From Draconibacterium aestuarii (lineage in GTDB: Bacteria > Bacteroidota > Bacteroidia > Bacteroidales > Prolixibacteraceae), in the NCBI GenBank assembly GCA_026671195.1, contig JAPOHD010000069.1:62001-126000 (forward strand): a DNA stretch of 64,000 nucleotides. Reading direction: 5' to 3'. The position numbers and the translations under genes were made by a program. The notes beneath the pieces are model-generated. The model did no database searches. It saw only the letters and a program-made list of their open reading frames with translations, and was not told the DNA's origin. Below, in pieces: positions 27,057 through 36,668 of this stretch (position 1 is the stretch's first letter; each line of letters opens with the position of its first letter).

Positions 27057-30000
27057 TTATTCAACAAGTAGTTTTTTGCTATAGACATGACTTGAACCTT
27101 CAATTTTTATTATATAAATACCAGTATCCCAATTGCTAACATCAATTTCCAATTCTTTGGAAGAGTTATGGCTCATATAAATCTTTTGTCCACTCAGATT
27201 ATAAACTTCAACGCTTGAGCATTTCGATACCTCAATACGAACGCTATTATTCGCTGGATTTGGGTAAACCTTTACAAAATCTGAATTCAATTTATTCTCA
27301 CTCAAATCTGTAGTTGCGTCATTTGAATGAAAGTTGTAATTAAAACGTCTGTCGGGAGCTGATTCTCCATCAGTAAAGAATGCAGAAATATCATTTAGAT
27401 GCTGTGGGTTGTCTACCCACTTGAAATAGAATTCGGGGGTCTCGTCAATCATATTCATTGCAGAAATCGGAATACCAATTTCCATTTCGCTTCCTCCACA
27501 GGCATAAGGTACAATGACTTCATTTCCCCATGATGCGCCTGTCCACTGCATCAAGGTAGTATGTGTTGACGAGTTTACATTTTTATTTATCAGATAATCA
27601 TAACCTTCCCAACCGGTATCTTTGTTCCTGTCAGCATCAATAAATAACAACATCCAGTTCGGATCGTCTGAAGGACTTAAGTCCCTGACCGTTTTTACAT
27701 AAAAATACAGGCTGTCGTTATCATATGCCACTTTGCTACTCATAATATCGTTTCTTCCTGTGGTATTGGTATATTCCAAACCTCCATATCCGTTATGTTT
27801 TCGATGACGGGTATCTCCTATAGCATCGCGGAACTCGTTTGTTAGCTGTTCCCAATCACTAAAATCCTTATCGATGTGTATGTTACTTATTTCTTTTTGA
27901 ATAGTATTTGGACGAACTCCTTTATACCTTCTGATATTCTGCACCATCTGCATGTAATAGTTGTCGGTATATCCATCTTTCATAGGTTGAACACACCGGT
28001 TAAATTCAGCATTGTACTGGTCAACAAAATAATAAGAGCTGTTTCGACGCATAAACGGATTTACTAAGCCATCATGGTATTTTCCGGCAGTCCATTCATT
28101 CCAGTCGTTGATGTAAATAAATTCAGGATCCGATTGAATCGCTTCATCCCAACGTTCCTGAAAATAGATTCCGTAATTTTCCGGATTTTCGACGGTCTTG
28201 TTTAACCATGGCACATAAGCCGATTTTGGCATGTCATACTCATTAAGCTCGGGTTCGCCATTGGCACGGCTCCACGATTTGCCCACCAAAGAAGACGGAT
28301 GTTGAGCGGGAGTTACTGCAGCCTGTTCTTTCATACCATTGTGTGTCGCGATCAAGTCATCGGGATTCATAGCTTTCACCCTGCTATCATCGAGGCCATA
28401 GCCAAAACTCCAGTTGTCCTCCGTACCAACAAATCGTTCTCCTGCCCACTCATAATACCCCCACCACATGTTTCGTTTCGAAAAAAAGTCTTTTACTTCC
28501 TGTGTATAATCGGAATAAAATTCTTCGGTATAATAGGGATCTCCATAATGTGGATTATTTGGATTACTAACTGCATCGGGGTCGTAATTGGGGTTTGGAT
28601 TAGCATATCCACCACCAGTAGCATCCACAGTTGGTTTGGCATTGTAAAGCAGTAGTGGTTTGTCGTCCCAATAAAACCAAAGGTCCTTATATCGTTCGGT
28701 TCTGTAAAAACCATCGTAAAGATCCTGAACAACCGATATTACCGGTCCATTAAAAGCCCAGAAACAAAACTGTGGTACCTTATTTCCTTCAGCCTTTATC
28801 TTTTGCATCGTTGTAAAAAGCACTTCCCATTCGTCCCAATATCTTACGGCATTGGTCACATCCATTATCAGTACATCCACGCCTGCATTGGCAAGCATGG
28901 CCATATCTTTACGTATGACATATTCATCCTGACTGAGGAAATATCCCATTTCGGGTTCACCCCAATGGAAACTATTTGTCGCCCAAAGAGGATGGTTTGC
29001 ATCGAATCGGGCACTGGGATCGGCCTTAAGGATTTTTGTTACATCCGCAGAATAAGGACTTGTGAAATTTGTATGGTGTCCTTGAGTATGCCAGGTAACA
29101 TAAAAGATTCCAACAACACGTTTTTTATCTTCTTTAAGCTCACCAACATCATCATAATCCGGCATTTTCCTACCCAGAGCATCGGTTGCAACCCATGTAT
29201 CTGCGTACAAATCTCTGTAGGGACTTTCAAATATGGCTGTATCGGCAGGATTGAATACTTCATCTAAAACATCATTATATTTTAAAGATACGCTATACAG
29301 CCTGAGCTTTGCATCTCTTTGTGCAATGGAAACATGACCTGATTCTTCAACTTCCATCCCAGAGAATCTGCCCATAACCTGCATGCTGGCATTATAAATA
29401 GTACCTGAAGTATATAGATCCTGACTTTTACCATCCAGGTCGATTCTTATGAAAGGAGATTCGTTATAAAAAACATAAATGCTTGTCCCGAAATCTTCAA
29501 CTCGTAACGTTTTTCGATCAAAAAGGCTGTTGACACCATTTGGTTTCGGAACATAAATACGCGTAAAAGAAGTACCTCCGCCAGCCCCTTTATCTTCCCC
29601 CGAAAACTGAACAATCATTGAGTTGCCATCACTGCTTTGATAAAAAGCTATCCCTTCCCGGTTAAAACCAGGATCATGGTCGGGTTCCTGTATGCTTTCC
29701 GTGAGGCTTGCTATTCGAATAACAATACCTCCTCTGTTTGAACCATTTGAATAATCATAATTGGTCTCAAAAATATAAGGTTGGGTATATTTCTTTCTGG
29801 AACACATCACCCGTTTTTCAATCCATTTGAATTGTAGAGCACCAGTTGAAATATCACTTGCATTAAAAACCCTACTTTGTAAAGTATTCCATTTGTTATA
29901 AAAGGTAAATCGTTCCCATCCGGCAGTAGAATTGAATTCCTGACTGTATCTATTTTTATAATCTGTCACCGGGCGTTCGTCCCAGGGTTGTGCACCAGCC

Positions 30001-30062
30001 GATGAATATATTAATAGAGTAAAAAACAGTATTTTTTGTCTGAAGCTAAATTTTCTTCCCAT
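27057..30062 (-). CDS. WNEW-motif barrel enzyme with N-terminal lectin-like, DOMON-like and T9SS domains
   Basis: A 1001-residue modular protein. Order: an SPase I signal ending SAGAQ; a beta-sandwich (about 30-260) that looks concanavalin/laminin-like; a (beta/alpha)8-type barrel (about 270-720); a DOMON/CBM9-like domain with NWMLLFIDADRNKDTGW (about 745-915); and a C-terminal type IX secretion tail with VYPNPANNSVRIEV and GIYIIKI. Barrel motifs shared with three paralogues here are HWGEPEMGYF, DVTNAVRYW, LWFYWDDKPLLLY, YFQERWDEA and W654-N-E-W. WNEW resembles the catalytic region of GH99/GH71-like enzymes, so Glu656 is a candidate catalytic residue. A retaining or inverting glycoside hydrolase is inferred, not proven. 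The T9SS tail means surface attachment or secretion, unlike its paralogues. Confidence 0.75.
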   Translation of the reverse strand: MGRKFSFRQKILFFTLLIYSSAGAQPWDERPVTDYKNRYSQEFNSTAGWERFTFYNKWNTLQSRVFNASDISTGALQFKWIEKRVMCSRKKYTQPYIFETNYDYSNGSNRGGIVIRIASLTESIQEPDHDPGFNREGIAFYQSSDGNSMIVQFSGEDKGAGGGTSFTRIYVPKPNGVNSLFDRKTLRVEDFGTSIYVFYNESPFIRIDLDGKSQDLYTSGTIYNASMQVMGRFSGMEVEESGHVSIAQRDAKLRLYSVSLKYNDVLDEVFNPADTAIFESPYRDLYADTWVATDALGRKMPDYDDVGELKEDKKRVVGIFYVTWHTQGHHTNFTSPYSADVTKILKADPSARFDANHPLWATNSFHWGEPEMGYFLSQDEYVIRKDMAMLANAGVDVLIMDVTNAVRYWDEWEVLFTTMQKIKAEGNKVPQFCFWAFNGPVISVVQDLYDGFYRTERYKDLWFYWDDKPLLLYNAKPTVDATGGGYANPNPNYDPDAVSNPNNPHYGDPYYTEEFYSDYTQEVKDFFSKRNMWWGYYEWAGERFVGTEDNWSFGYGLDDSRVKAMNPDDLIATHNGMKEQAAVTPAQHPSSLVGKSWSRANGEPELNEYDMPKSAYVPWLNKTVENPENYGIYFQERWDEAIQSDPEFIYINDWNEWTAGKYHDGLVNPFMRRNSSYYFVDQYNAEFNRCVQPMKDGYTDNYYMQMVQNIRRYKGVRPNTIQKEISNIHIDKDFSDWEQLTNEFRDAIGDTRHRKHNGYGGLEYTNTTGRNDIMSSKVAYDNDSLYFYVKTVRDLSPSDDPNWMLLFIDADRNKDTGWEGYDYLINKNVNSSTHTTLMQWTGASWGNEVIVPYACGGSEMEIGIPISAMNMIDETPEFYFKWVDNPQHLNDISAFFTDGESAPDRRFNYNFHSNDATTDLSENKLNSDFVKVYPNPANNSVRIEVSKCSSVEVYNLSGQKIYMSHNSSKELEIDVSNWDTGIYIIKIEGSSHVYSKKLLVE

Positions 30063-30087
30063 ATCAGATAGTCTAAAACATTAAGGA

Positions 30088-32439
30088 TTAATCCGCTATA
30101 TTCGTGATTATAAGTTTCAACGTGTTTTTTACTTTTACATTTCCATTTTTAGATGCTTTCACATCTTTTGGGATATGAATAATAACAGGAACAACTGTAT
30201 TTAAAATGTATTCAATCTTATTCCCTATTTTTTCCCATTTTACAGTAATAACATTTCCATCGGGCAAGGGTACTTTCCCTTCCGTATAACTTAAATTACC
30301 TGTATGTAAGTTAAAATCAAACCTATTAATCTCTTTATCAAAAGTGGGATGCAAACCCAGAACATATCTGGATAATTGCCATGTAGGACATCCTGACCAC
30401 TGATGACAATGCGACCAGCGAGTATCAAATACTTCAAGCCACGTTGTGCGGTTGTCTTGCAATGCCCAACCCCAGCTCTTGCGATACTGGTCAAGTACAA
30501 AATCCATCTCACCATTTTCAATCAACAATGGGAAAACATAATGAGCAAAATATGGAGTGATTAATTGAGGATTATTAGCATCGGGATCACTTAACCTTGG
30601 AGCATCCGGATTATTTGGGAAGCAATTTAGAATATGCTGCTTGATATAAGCAATACCTAGTTTGTATTGGCCTTTGGGTATAAAACCAGTCAACATTCCC
30701 AATACAGCGCGGTGATATCCAATTGTATTCCAATTATATTCGGGATTGGAATGTTTAGTAAAATACCTTGAAATTATAGAGGATATTTCCTTTTTATACT
30801 TTTCATATTTTAATGCTTCCTCCCTTTTATTCAATAATTTTGACCATTCCACCATTTCCTGCAAAGCAATATAGTAGTGTAAATTTAAAGACATGTCAGA
30901 AGAGCCCTCGTTTGGCACATACCCCCAGTCAACAAAAGGCCAACCTGCATCATTTGAAAGACCTTCCTTCGTTAAATGCACCTGAAAAGCGGCTATATTG
31001 TTTTGCGCATAAGAATATAAATCTTCGAGAATAGATTTATCACCCGTAAACCGGTAATAGTTCATGCAGGCGTGTACCCATTGTGCTGAAAATGTTGACA
31101 AAAAGGCTTCATTACCGGGACTCAAGCCTGCAACAAATCCATCTTTATTTGCACACTGGGCACTCTGAACCAATCCACGGCGACAAATTTCGACATCCGA
31201 AAAACCAGCGCTACCAATTGACAAACCAACAATACCAAAATCACCCAACCATTGTCCTCTTTCGCGAGTAGGATTGTCAACAAGGGCATCTTCGGCACAC
31301 GACTTATAAGTTTCAATACCTGTTTGCCAAATCCTGTTTAATAATTCATCATTCGTCTGGAATTCACCCTCCGGATTATCGTAGTAAGACCGTACGATGA
31401 ATTTTTCTTCAATAAAACTGATTTTTTCAGGTTGGGCTTTAATGTGGATTTCCACAAAACGTCCTCCTTTTGGAACAAGGGGGGAAAACTCCTGTCTGCC
31501 GCCTCTTGCCACAAAATGGTCTAAATTGTAAGAATCACTTAACGACAATGTTATCCATGGAGCAACCCTTCCATGACTTAAAAACTCGCTGTATGCAAAT
31601 TCGACGATTGCTCCTTCAGGTAGGTCTAATATGAATTTTGGACGGGACAGTTGCACTTTCCCAAGATCATAACGCTTCCACACTCCTTGCGGAGGCAGCT
31701 TTTCACAGTTCAAATCTCGCAGAAAAAAACGTGCAGAAGGATTGTCTTTTTCATAACCGTATATCTCAGCTAATTTACCTTCTGCAATGGACTCCGGAAA
31801 AAGCTCAAGCGATTTAACTTCACTGATTTTTGATTTTGTTAAAGGGCCTATTTCCCGTTGAACTTCAACAGGTGCATCCCATGTAGTATCATCAAAATCA
31901 ATATCTTTCCAGTTTTTTGGTATTTTTCTGGTATCTAACCATTCTACCCAACCCAACTGTGCGCTAATGCGAAACATTTGATTTGCATACCCTTCCAACT
32001 GTTTACATTTCCATGAAACAGGAATTTCCTTGTTTGCATTTAGAATCCTACAGTAAAAAAAAGGTTGAACAGTTTTTAGCATTCGGGTATCAACGCCATC
32101 GTAATGCACCTGTACTGCAAGTACATATCTGCCTTTTGGCAATTTAACCTTTTTTGATTGATATTCAGGGTACATCGGACTGTAACGATCAGGCCCCTCA
32201 TAAATGTAATTTCCATCGAGCCAAATTACATACCAGGATGCTCCACATAATTGCATTTCGACTTCAGCCGATTCGTTCAATGTGAACGTTCCGCGAAAAG
32301 CCAAATGACTATCTTTTAAAGCCTTCCCCTCATCCTGCCACAACAGAGAAGCATCAGTAGTAATTTGAGCCTGACTGCTACAAAATAAACTGATAACACC
32401 AAAAACTATAAGTAGAATATTTCGATAAGATGTTCTCAT
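30088..32439 (-). CDS. GH78-like alpha-L-rhamnosidase
   Basis: A 783-residue enzyme from the Met at 32439 (MRTSYRNILL), which gives a normal SPase I signal ending SSQAQ. The longer frame (start 32475) overlaps the upstream gene and places 12 charged residues in front of the signal. N-terminal beta-sandwich domains (GASWYVIWLDGNYIYEGPDRY) precede an (alpha/alpha)6 barrel. The signature DNPTRERGQWLGD (Asp388, Glu393) aligns with the DCPQRDE-type acidic motif of GH78, where the general acid lies. FDTRWSHCHQWSGCPTW later in the barrel matches the second conserved block. GH78 enzymes remove terminal alpha-L-rhamnose by inversion. It is flanked by two WNEW-barrel genes and is the second GH78-like gene of the locus. 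Confidence 0.88.
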   Translation of the reverse strand: MRTSYRNILLIVFGVISLFCSSQAQITTDASLLWQDEGKALKDSHLAFRGTFTLNESAEVEMQLCGASWYVIWLDGNYIYEGPDRYSPMYPEYQSKKVKLPKGRYVLAVQVHYDGVDTRMLKTVQPFFYCRILNANKEIPVSWKCKQLEGYANQMFRISAQLGWVEWLDTRKIPKNWKDIDFDDTTWDAPVEVQREIGPLTKSKISEVKSLELFPESIAEGKLAEIYGYEKDNPSARFFLRDLNCEKLPPQGVWKRYDLGKVQLSRPKFILDLPEGAIVEFAYSEFLSHGRVAPWITLSLSDSYNLDHFVARGGRQEFSPLVPKGGRFVEIHIKAQPEKISFIEEKFIVRSYYDNPEGEFQTNDELLNRIWQTGIETYKSCAEDALVDNPTRERGQWLGDFGIVGLSIGSAGFSDVEICRRGLVQSAQCANKDGFVAGLSPGNEAFLSTFSAQWVHACMNYYRFTGDKSILEDLYSYAQNNIAAFQVHLTKEGLSNDAGWPFVDWGYVPNEGSSDMSLNLHYYIALQEMVEWSKLLNKREEALKYEKYKKEISSIISRYFTKHSNPEYNWNTIGYHRAVLGMLTGFIPKGQYKLGIAYIKQHILNCFPNNPDAPRLSDPDANNPQLITPYFAHYVFPLLIENGEMDFVLDQYRKSWGWALQDNRTTWLEVFDTRWSHCHQWSGCPTWQLSRYVLGLHPTFDKEINRFDFNLHTGNLSYTEGKVPLPDGNVITVKWEKIGNKIEYILNTVVPVIIHIPKDVKASKNGNVKVKNTLKLIITNIAD

Positions 32440-32456
32440 TAACCTTGTTTTTAGCC

Positions 32457-34526
32457 TTATTTTTTCCAAATACAACGGTAATTAAATCTTCGATTCGGGG
32501 CAGTATCGCCTCCTGTACTGAGTGAGATGGGATCATCCAATCCTGCCGGATTATCGCTCCATTTAAAATCAAACGTGAACTGATTCCCAACAAGCCCCAA
32601 TTGATCTCTGGGTATCTCAAGTTCTAACTGATTATTTACATAATTATATTTCAGAGTAGATTGTTTCTTCCAATCTTCTTCTTCCTGATTGTAGTACATC
32701 AACATCGTATTCATTTGGTCATCGACCACTTTATTCACGAGATAATCGTAACCAAACCATCCGGTTTCTGAATTATTATCTGCATCAATCAGCAAGAGCA
32801 TCCAGTTTTCATCCCTGTGCGAAGTCAAAAGCTGACTGGTTTCAGCATAGAATGCTATATTTTTTTCGCTCACAGCAACCTTACTTGTTATAATATCATT
32901 TCGACCCGTTGTGTCGATATAATGTAATCCACCGTAACCGGGGTGGTCTCTATGGAATACATCGCCTTTAGTATCACGGTATTCAATTAAAATATCATTC
33001 CACTCATCAAATTCACCATCTATTTTCACTTTCCGGTATGCATGGTTAACAGGAATGGGTCGAACCCCTTTATATCGACGGATATTTTGAACCATCTGCA
33101 TGTAATAGTTATCGGTATAACCGTCTTTCATTGGGTGAATACATCGATTAAACTCAGAGTTATACTGGTCAACGAAAATAAATGGGTTTTCCCTGCCTAG
33201 CCACGGCATGGTATTTCCTGTGATTTTATTGGTTATTCCCCCTTTATCATCAGGAGAATATTTTCCTGCGGTCCATTCGTTCCAGTCGTTTATGTAAAGA
33301 AATTCCGGAGCAGCTTCGATGGCTTCATCCCATCGTTCCTGGAAATAGATACCATACCCTTCCGGATTCTCAACTGTATCGCCCAACCATGGCACATAAG
33401 CTGATACAGGTAAATCATATTCATTCAACGCAGGTTGCCCATTTTCTCGCGACCATGATTTACCAACGCCCATATTCTCTTTGGTCATGGTTACCGGGTG
33501 TTGTGCTGCAGTGACTGCTGCCTGCTCTCTTTTACCATTATGCGTCGAAAGCAGTTCTTCAGGCTTAAGTGCTTTTACTTTTTCATCGGCCAGGCTATAG
33601 CCAAAACTCCAGTTATCTTCTGTTCCTACAAATCGTTCTCCACCCCATTCGTAATACCCCCACCACATGGTACGGAGCGTAAAAAATTCTTTTACTTCTT
33701 TGGTGTAATCCAGGTAAAACTCTTCGGCATAATCAGGATCTTTGTAATGAACATGTGCGGTATCTGTTTTTGCTAAAGGATCATAATTGGGATTGGGGTG
33801 TTTTATACCACCTCTATTAGCATCAAATGCAGGGCTTCCATTATAAAGTAAAAGTGGTTTTTCATCCCAGTAAAACCACAAATCCTTATATTTTTCTTCT
33901 TTATAAATTTTTTCATACAAGTCTTGAACTACCTTAATTACCGGTCCGTTAAAAGCCCAGAAACAGATTCTTGGCACTTTATTACCATCTGCCTTCATTT
34001 GCTGCATTACCTTACAAGTAACATCCCACTCGTCCCAGTAACGAACAGCATTTGTAACATCAAATATGATCACATCTACCCCGGCATCTGCCAGCATCGC
34101 CATGTCTTTGCGAATTACGTATTCATCCTGACTGAGAAAGTAGCCCATTTCCGGTTCTCCCCAATGGTAGGAATCTTCTGTCCACAAAGGGTGGCGTGCA
34201 TCTAAACGTGCTTCTGGCGCTGCATTCAGAATTTTAGTAACGTCGGCATTATAGGGTTGGGCCATGTTGGCTTTATCCTGAGTGTGCCAGGTGATATAGA
34301 AAATACCGGTTACCCTGCGCTGGTCTTTTTTTACTGGACCAGCTTCATCAAAAGAAGGCATGGTTCGTCCCAAAGCATCTGTTGCTACCCATGTATCGGA
34401 ATAGATGTCATGATAATTATTTTTTGCTATCTGTTTTACATCCTCATTTATTTTGGGCTGTGTATTGCAAGCTACTAATACTATGGCAATTACTGTAAAA
34501 TATGTACTAAGGCTATTTTTTATCAT
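32457..34526 (-). CDS. WNEW-motif barrel lipoprotein with DOMON-like C-terminus
   Basis: A 689-residue paralogue of the 27057-30062 product. It has a lipoprotein signal (VLVAC, lipid Cys20) in place of the lectin-like domain and T9SS tail. The barrel is nearly collinear with its larger paralogue: DTWVATDALGRTMPSFDE, HWGEPEMGYFLSQDEYVIRK, DVTNAVRYWDEW, LWFYWDEKPLLLYNG, YFQERWDEA and W415-N-E-W (candidate catalytic Glu417). The C-terminal part (about 520-689) has the DOMON/CBM9-like NWMLLLIDADNNSETGW and ends NRRFNYRC. The high similarity suggests a fairly recent duplication with different targeting: one copy lipid-anchored, the other exported by T9SS. Substrate is unknown. Confidence 0.75.
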   Translation of the reverse strand: MIKNSLSTYFTVIAIVLVACNTQPKINEDVKQIAKNNYHDIYSDTWVATDALGRTMPSFDEAGPVKKDQRRVTGIFYITWHTQDKANMAQPYNADVTKILNAAPEARLDARHPLWTEDSYHWGEPEMGYFLSQDEYVIRKDMAMLADAGVDVIIFDVTNAVRYWDEWDVTCKVMQQMKADGNKVPRICFWAFNGPVIKVVQDLYEKIYKEEKYKDLWFYWDEKPLLLYNGSPAFDANRGGIKHPNPNYDPLAKTDTAHVHYKDPDYAEEFYLDYTKEVKEFFTLRTMWWGYYEWGGERFVGTEDNWSFGYSLADEKVKALKPEELLSTHNGKREQAAVTAAQHPVTMTKENMGVGKSWSRENGQPALNEYDLPVSAYVPWLGDTVENPEGYGIYFQERWDEAIEAAPEFLYINDWNEWTAGKYSPDDKGGITNKITGNTMPWLGRENPFIFVDQYNSEFNRCIHPMKDGYTDNYYMQMVQNIRRYKGVRPIPVNHAYRKVKIDGEFDEWNDILIEYRDTKGDVFHRDHPGYGGLHYIDTTGRNDIITSKVAVSEKNIAFYAETSQLLTSHRDENWMLLLIDADNNSETGWFGYDYLVNKVVDDQMNTMLMYYNQEEEDWKKQSTLKYNYVNNQLELEIPRDQLGLVGNQFTFDFKWSDNPAGLDDPISLSTGGDTAPNRRFNYRCIWKK

Positions 34527-34656
34527 TTTGCTATTCTTTTAAATTAAAATTTATTCTCTACAGTTGATTTTCTTTGTTTTTACTTAAAAGCAGATGCGAT
34601 AATTAAACGACTTTACAGAATTATTTTTTTTCACACAATTATTTTCTCAACAACTT

Positions 34657-36591
34657 CTATTCTTGTTTATAATTCAAGGCAAATTCAATCGCTGCTTCCA
34701 GATTAATTGCACTTTCCCATGGGCGATAGCGTGTTCCTTTGGGTTTTTCGTCTGCATAATATTCAACCCACGCTCCTGTTTGATCGAGCACAGATAACAT
34801 TTTTGTGTATATCTCTTCGCTTAATGGGTGATTGAGTGCGGTTAGATTATACAGAAGCAGACCATAGTCATACCCAACCGTAACATTACCATCAGGACGA
34901 GAAGGAAATTTACCGGCAGTATTGTAAAGCGTTACTATTTTATCTACCATAGCAAAGATCTCTTTTGCTTCAAACAAATCAGCCTGAATATAAAGCGGAA
35001 CAAGGCTTACAAATTGTATATTGAAACGACTGGCCTTAACTGCTCCCAAAGTTTTGTTGGCAAAACAGAAAGAACACAGGTAACGGTTGTTTTCATTTTT
35101 TTGAGTCCACCCAAAGAATCTGCATAATTCGCCCTCCATCGATTCACATACACCATGACGGAATTGCGGGAGTTCAAGGCCTTCAATTCGTTCAGGATTA
35201 TTGGCATATAAAACGCCATCAACAATGAAATTACGGCGAAATTTATCTTCGGTACTTTCTATGATCAACTTGTTTTCCTTGAGTTTTTCTTTTTCCCACA
35301 AACCATTTTTTTCTACCCATTGGATGAGTCTATTACCAGAGGTAATGAACAGCAAAGTTGCTTCTGCAGATCCATCGTTTAGTGCATAGCGAGGCAATAC
35401 TGCTCCGGCAACATAAGTTTCGTCGCCATTAAATGGCAACATGCTTTTAACCAGATTTTTAGTCTGACAATTCCATGCCCATTCGAGCATCGGAAAAATT
35501 TCTTTTAAGTATGCTTCGTCCTTACTATGATCAAGATAGTTGAACGCCTGGAGAATAAAATACCCGGTAATTTCCACTTCATCATTTTCGTGTATATGAA
35601 ATACATCAATACCTAACCCCTGAGCATTTTTAATAACTCCCTGCTTTTGCCATACTTCCCAATAGAAATTGAGAATTTGTTTAGCTTCCCTGATGTAACC
35701 AAGCTTCAGCAAACAGCGCGATACTCCATACTGATCGCGTACATAGCCAAGATGATAATTATGACCGGCCAGCACACCACCCTCTGATGCCTGTTGAGTT
35801 TTTAAATTAATCGTTACATCATCAATTGTATGCAGCAATTTTTCACGCTGAGGCAAATCGACAGGTAACAGCTTCTTAAAATCTAAGCGACGGTCTGTAA
35901 ATTGCTTCCACCATGTTTTTGATTCTGCCAATATTTCATTGGTTGATTCAGCAAATACGGTCTGGCTGTTAATTATGCAATCTGGATATTCAGGGCCACC
36001 AATAAAAAAAAGTGTTCCTTTTCCCGGCTCACAAACAATTCTATTGCTTTGTTTTGAAATGGAAACAGTTCCTTTTGAGGCTATCTGTAAATATTGTCGG
36101 AATGGCATGGGGTAGTCGTTGTATATAGCCTTCCCTCGTGGTAATTCAATTAGTATGGCACTATTAATTCCATGCTTTTTTGTTACTTTTTCATTTGGAA
36201 TAAATGTTACGTCAGAAGATACAGATAAGGAAAAGGTTACCTGCTTTGAAAAATCAAATTTCCTGATTAAAACCAGCTTTTCCGTATCAATAAAATCGAT
36301 AATTGTCCCTACTTTATCGCCACCTTTTTCTATTGTATGTGTCCAAATAGCTGTACCGGTTTCACGCTGAGAGCTAACCTTCAAAGTCGTATCGTTTAAT
36401 ATCATCTCCAAAACAGATGGAGAGCTATACGGAGCGCCAAAAAGCTGGATAATGTCGGCTTTTCTAAAATAAGCCGCTAATTTTCCATTGCCAATACAAT
36501 AAATATTATCGACAGCAAGATGAACCGTTTTTTGAGCTTTTGTTTCCACAAAAAGCATTATCAGCATTATACCTAAAAAGATACTTTTCAT
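34657..36591 (-). CDS. Secreted (alpha/alpha)6-barrel glycoside hydrolase-like protein (GH15-like)
   Basis: A 644-residue protein with an SPase I signal (ending ETKAQ, about residue 19). The first 240 residues are beta-rich, with ALNDGSAE-type acidic loops only later. The second half is a helical barrel with GGVLAGHNYHLGYVRDQYGVSRCLLKLGYIREAK, resembling the substrate-binding Arg-Asp region of GH15 glucoamylase-like enzymes. MLPFNGDETYVAG and CESMEGELCRFFGWTQ carry further acidic residues that could be catalytic. This fold (clan GH-L and relatives) hydrolyses alpha-glycosides by inversion, but the residues could not be matched to a defined family. It lies between two WNEW-barrel genes, with a 130-base gap after it that holds only AT-rich sequence. 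Confidence 0.6.
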   Translation of the reverse strand: MKSIFLGIMLIMLFVETKAQKTVHLAVDNIYCIGNGKLAAYFRKADIIQLFGAPYSSPSVLEMILNDTTLKVSSQRETGTAIWTHTIEKGGDKVGTIIDFIDTEKLVLIRKFDFSKQVTFSLSVSSDVTFIPNEKVTKKHGINSAILIELPRGKAIYNDYPMPFRQYLQIASKGTVSISKQSNRIVCEPGKGTLFFIGGPEYPDCIINSQTVFAESTNEILAESKTWWKQFTDRRLDFKKLLPVDLPQREKLLHTIDDVTINLKTQQASEGGVLAGHNYHLGYVRDQYGVSRCLLKLGYIREAKQILNFYWEVWQKQGVIKNAQGLGIDVFHIHENDEVEITGYFILQAFNYLDHSKDEAYLKEIFPMLEWAWNCQTKNLVKSMLPFNGDETYVAGAVLPRYALNDGSAEATLLFITSGNRLIQWVEKNGLWEKEKLKENKLIIESTEDKFRRNFIVDGVLYANNPERIEGLELPQFRHGVCESMEGELCRFFGWTQKNENNRYLCSFCFANKTLGAVKASRFNIQFVSLVPLYIQADLFEAKEIFAMVDKIVTLYNTAGKFPSRPDGNVTVGYDYGLLLYNLTALNHPLSEEIYTKMLSVLDQTGAWVEYYADEKPKGTRYRPWESAINLEAAIEFALNYKQE

Positions 36592-36668
36592 AATCGAATT
36601 ATGTGAAATTTCACTATTAACATCTTATCATTTTCAAACCAGTAGCTTCGTGCTTATAGTGATTGCTA

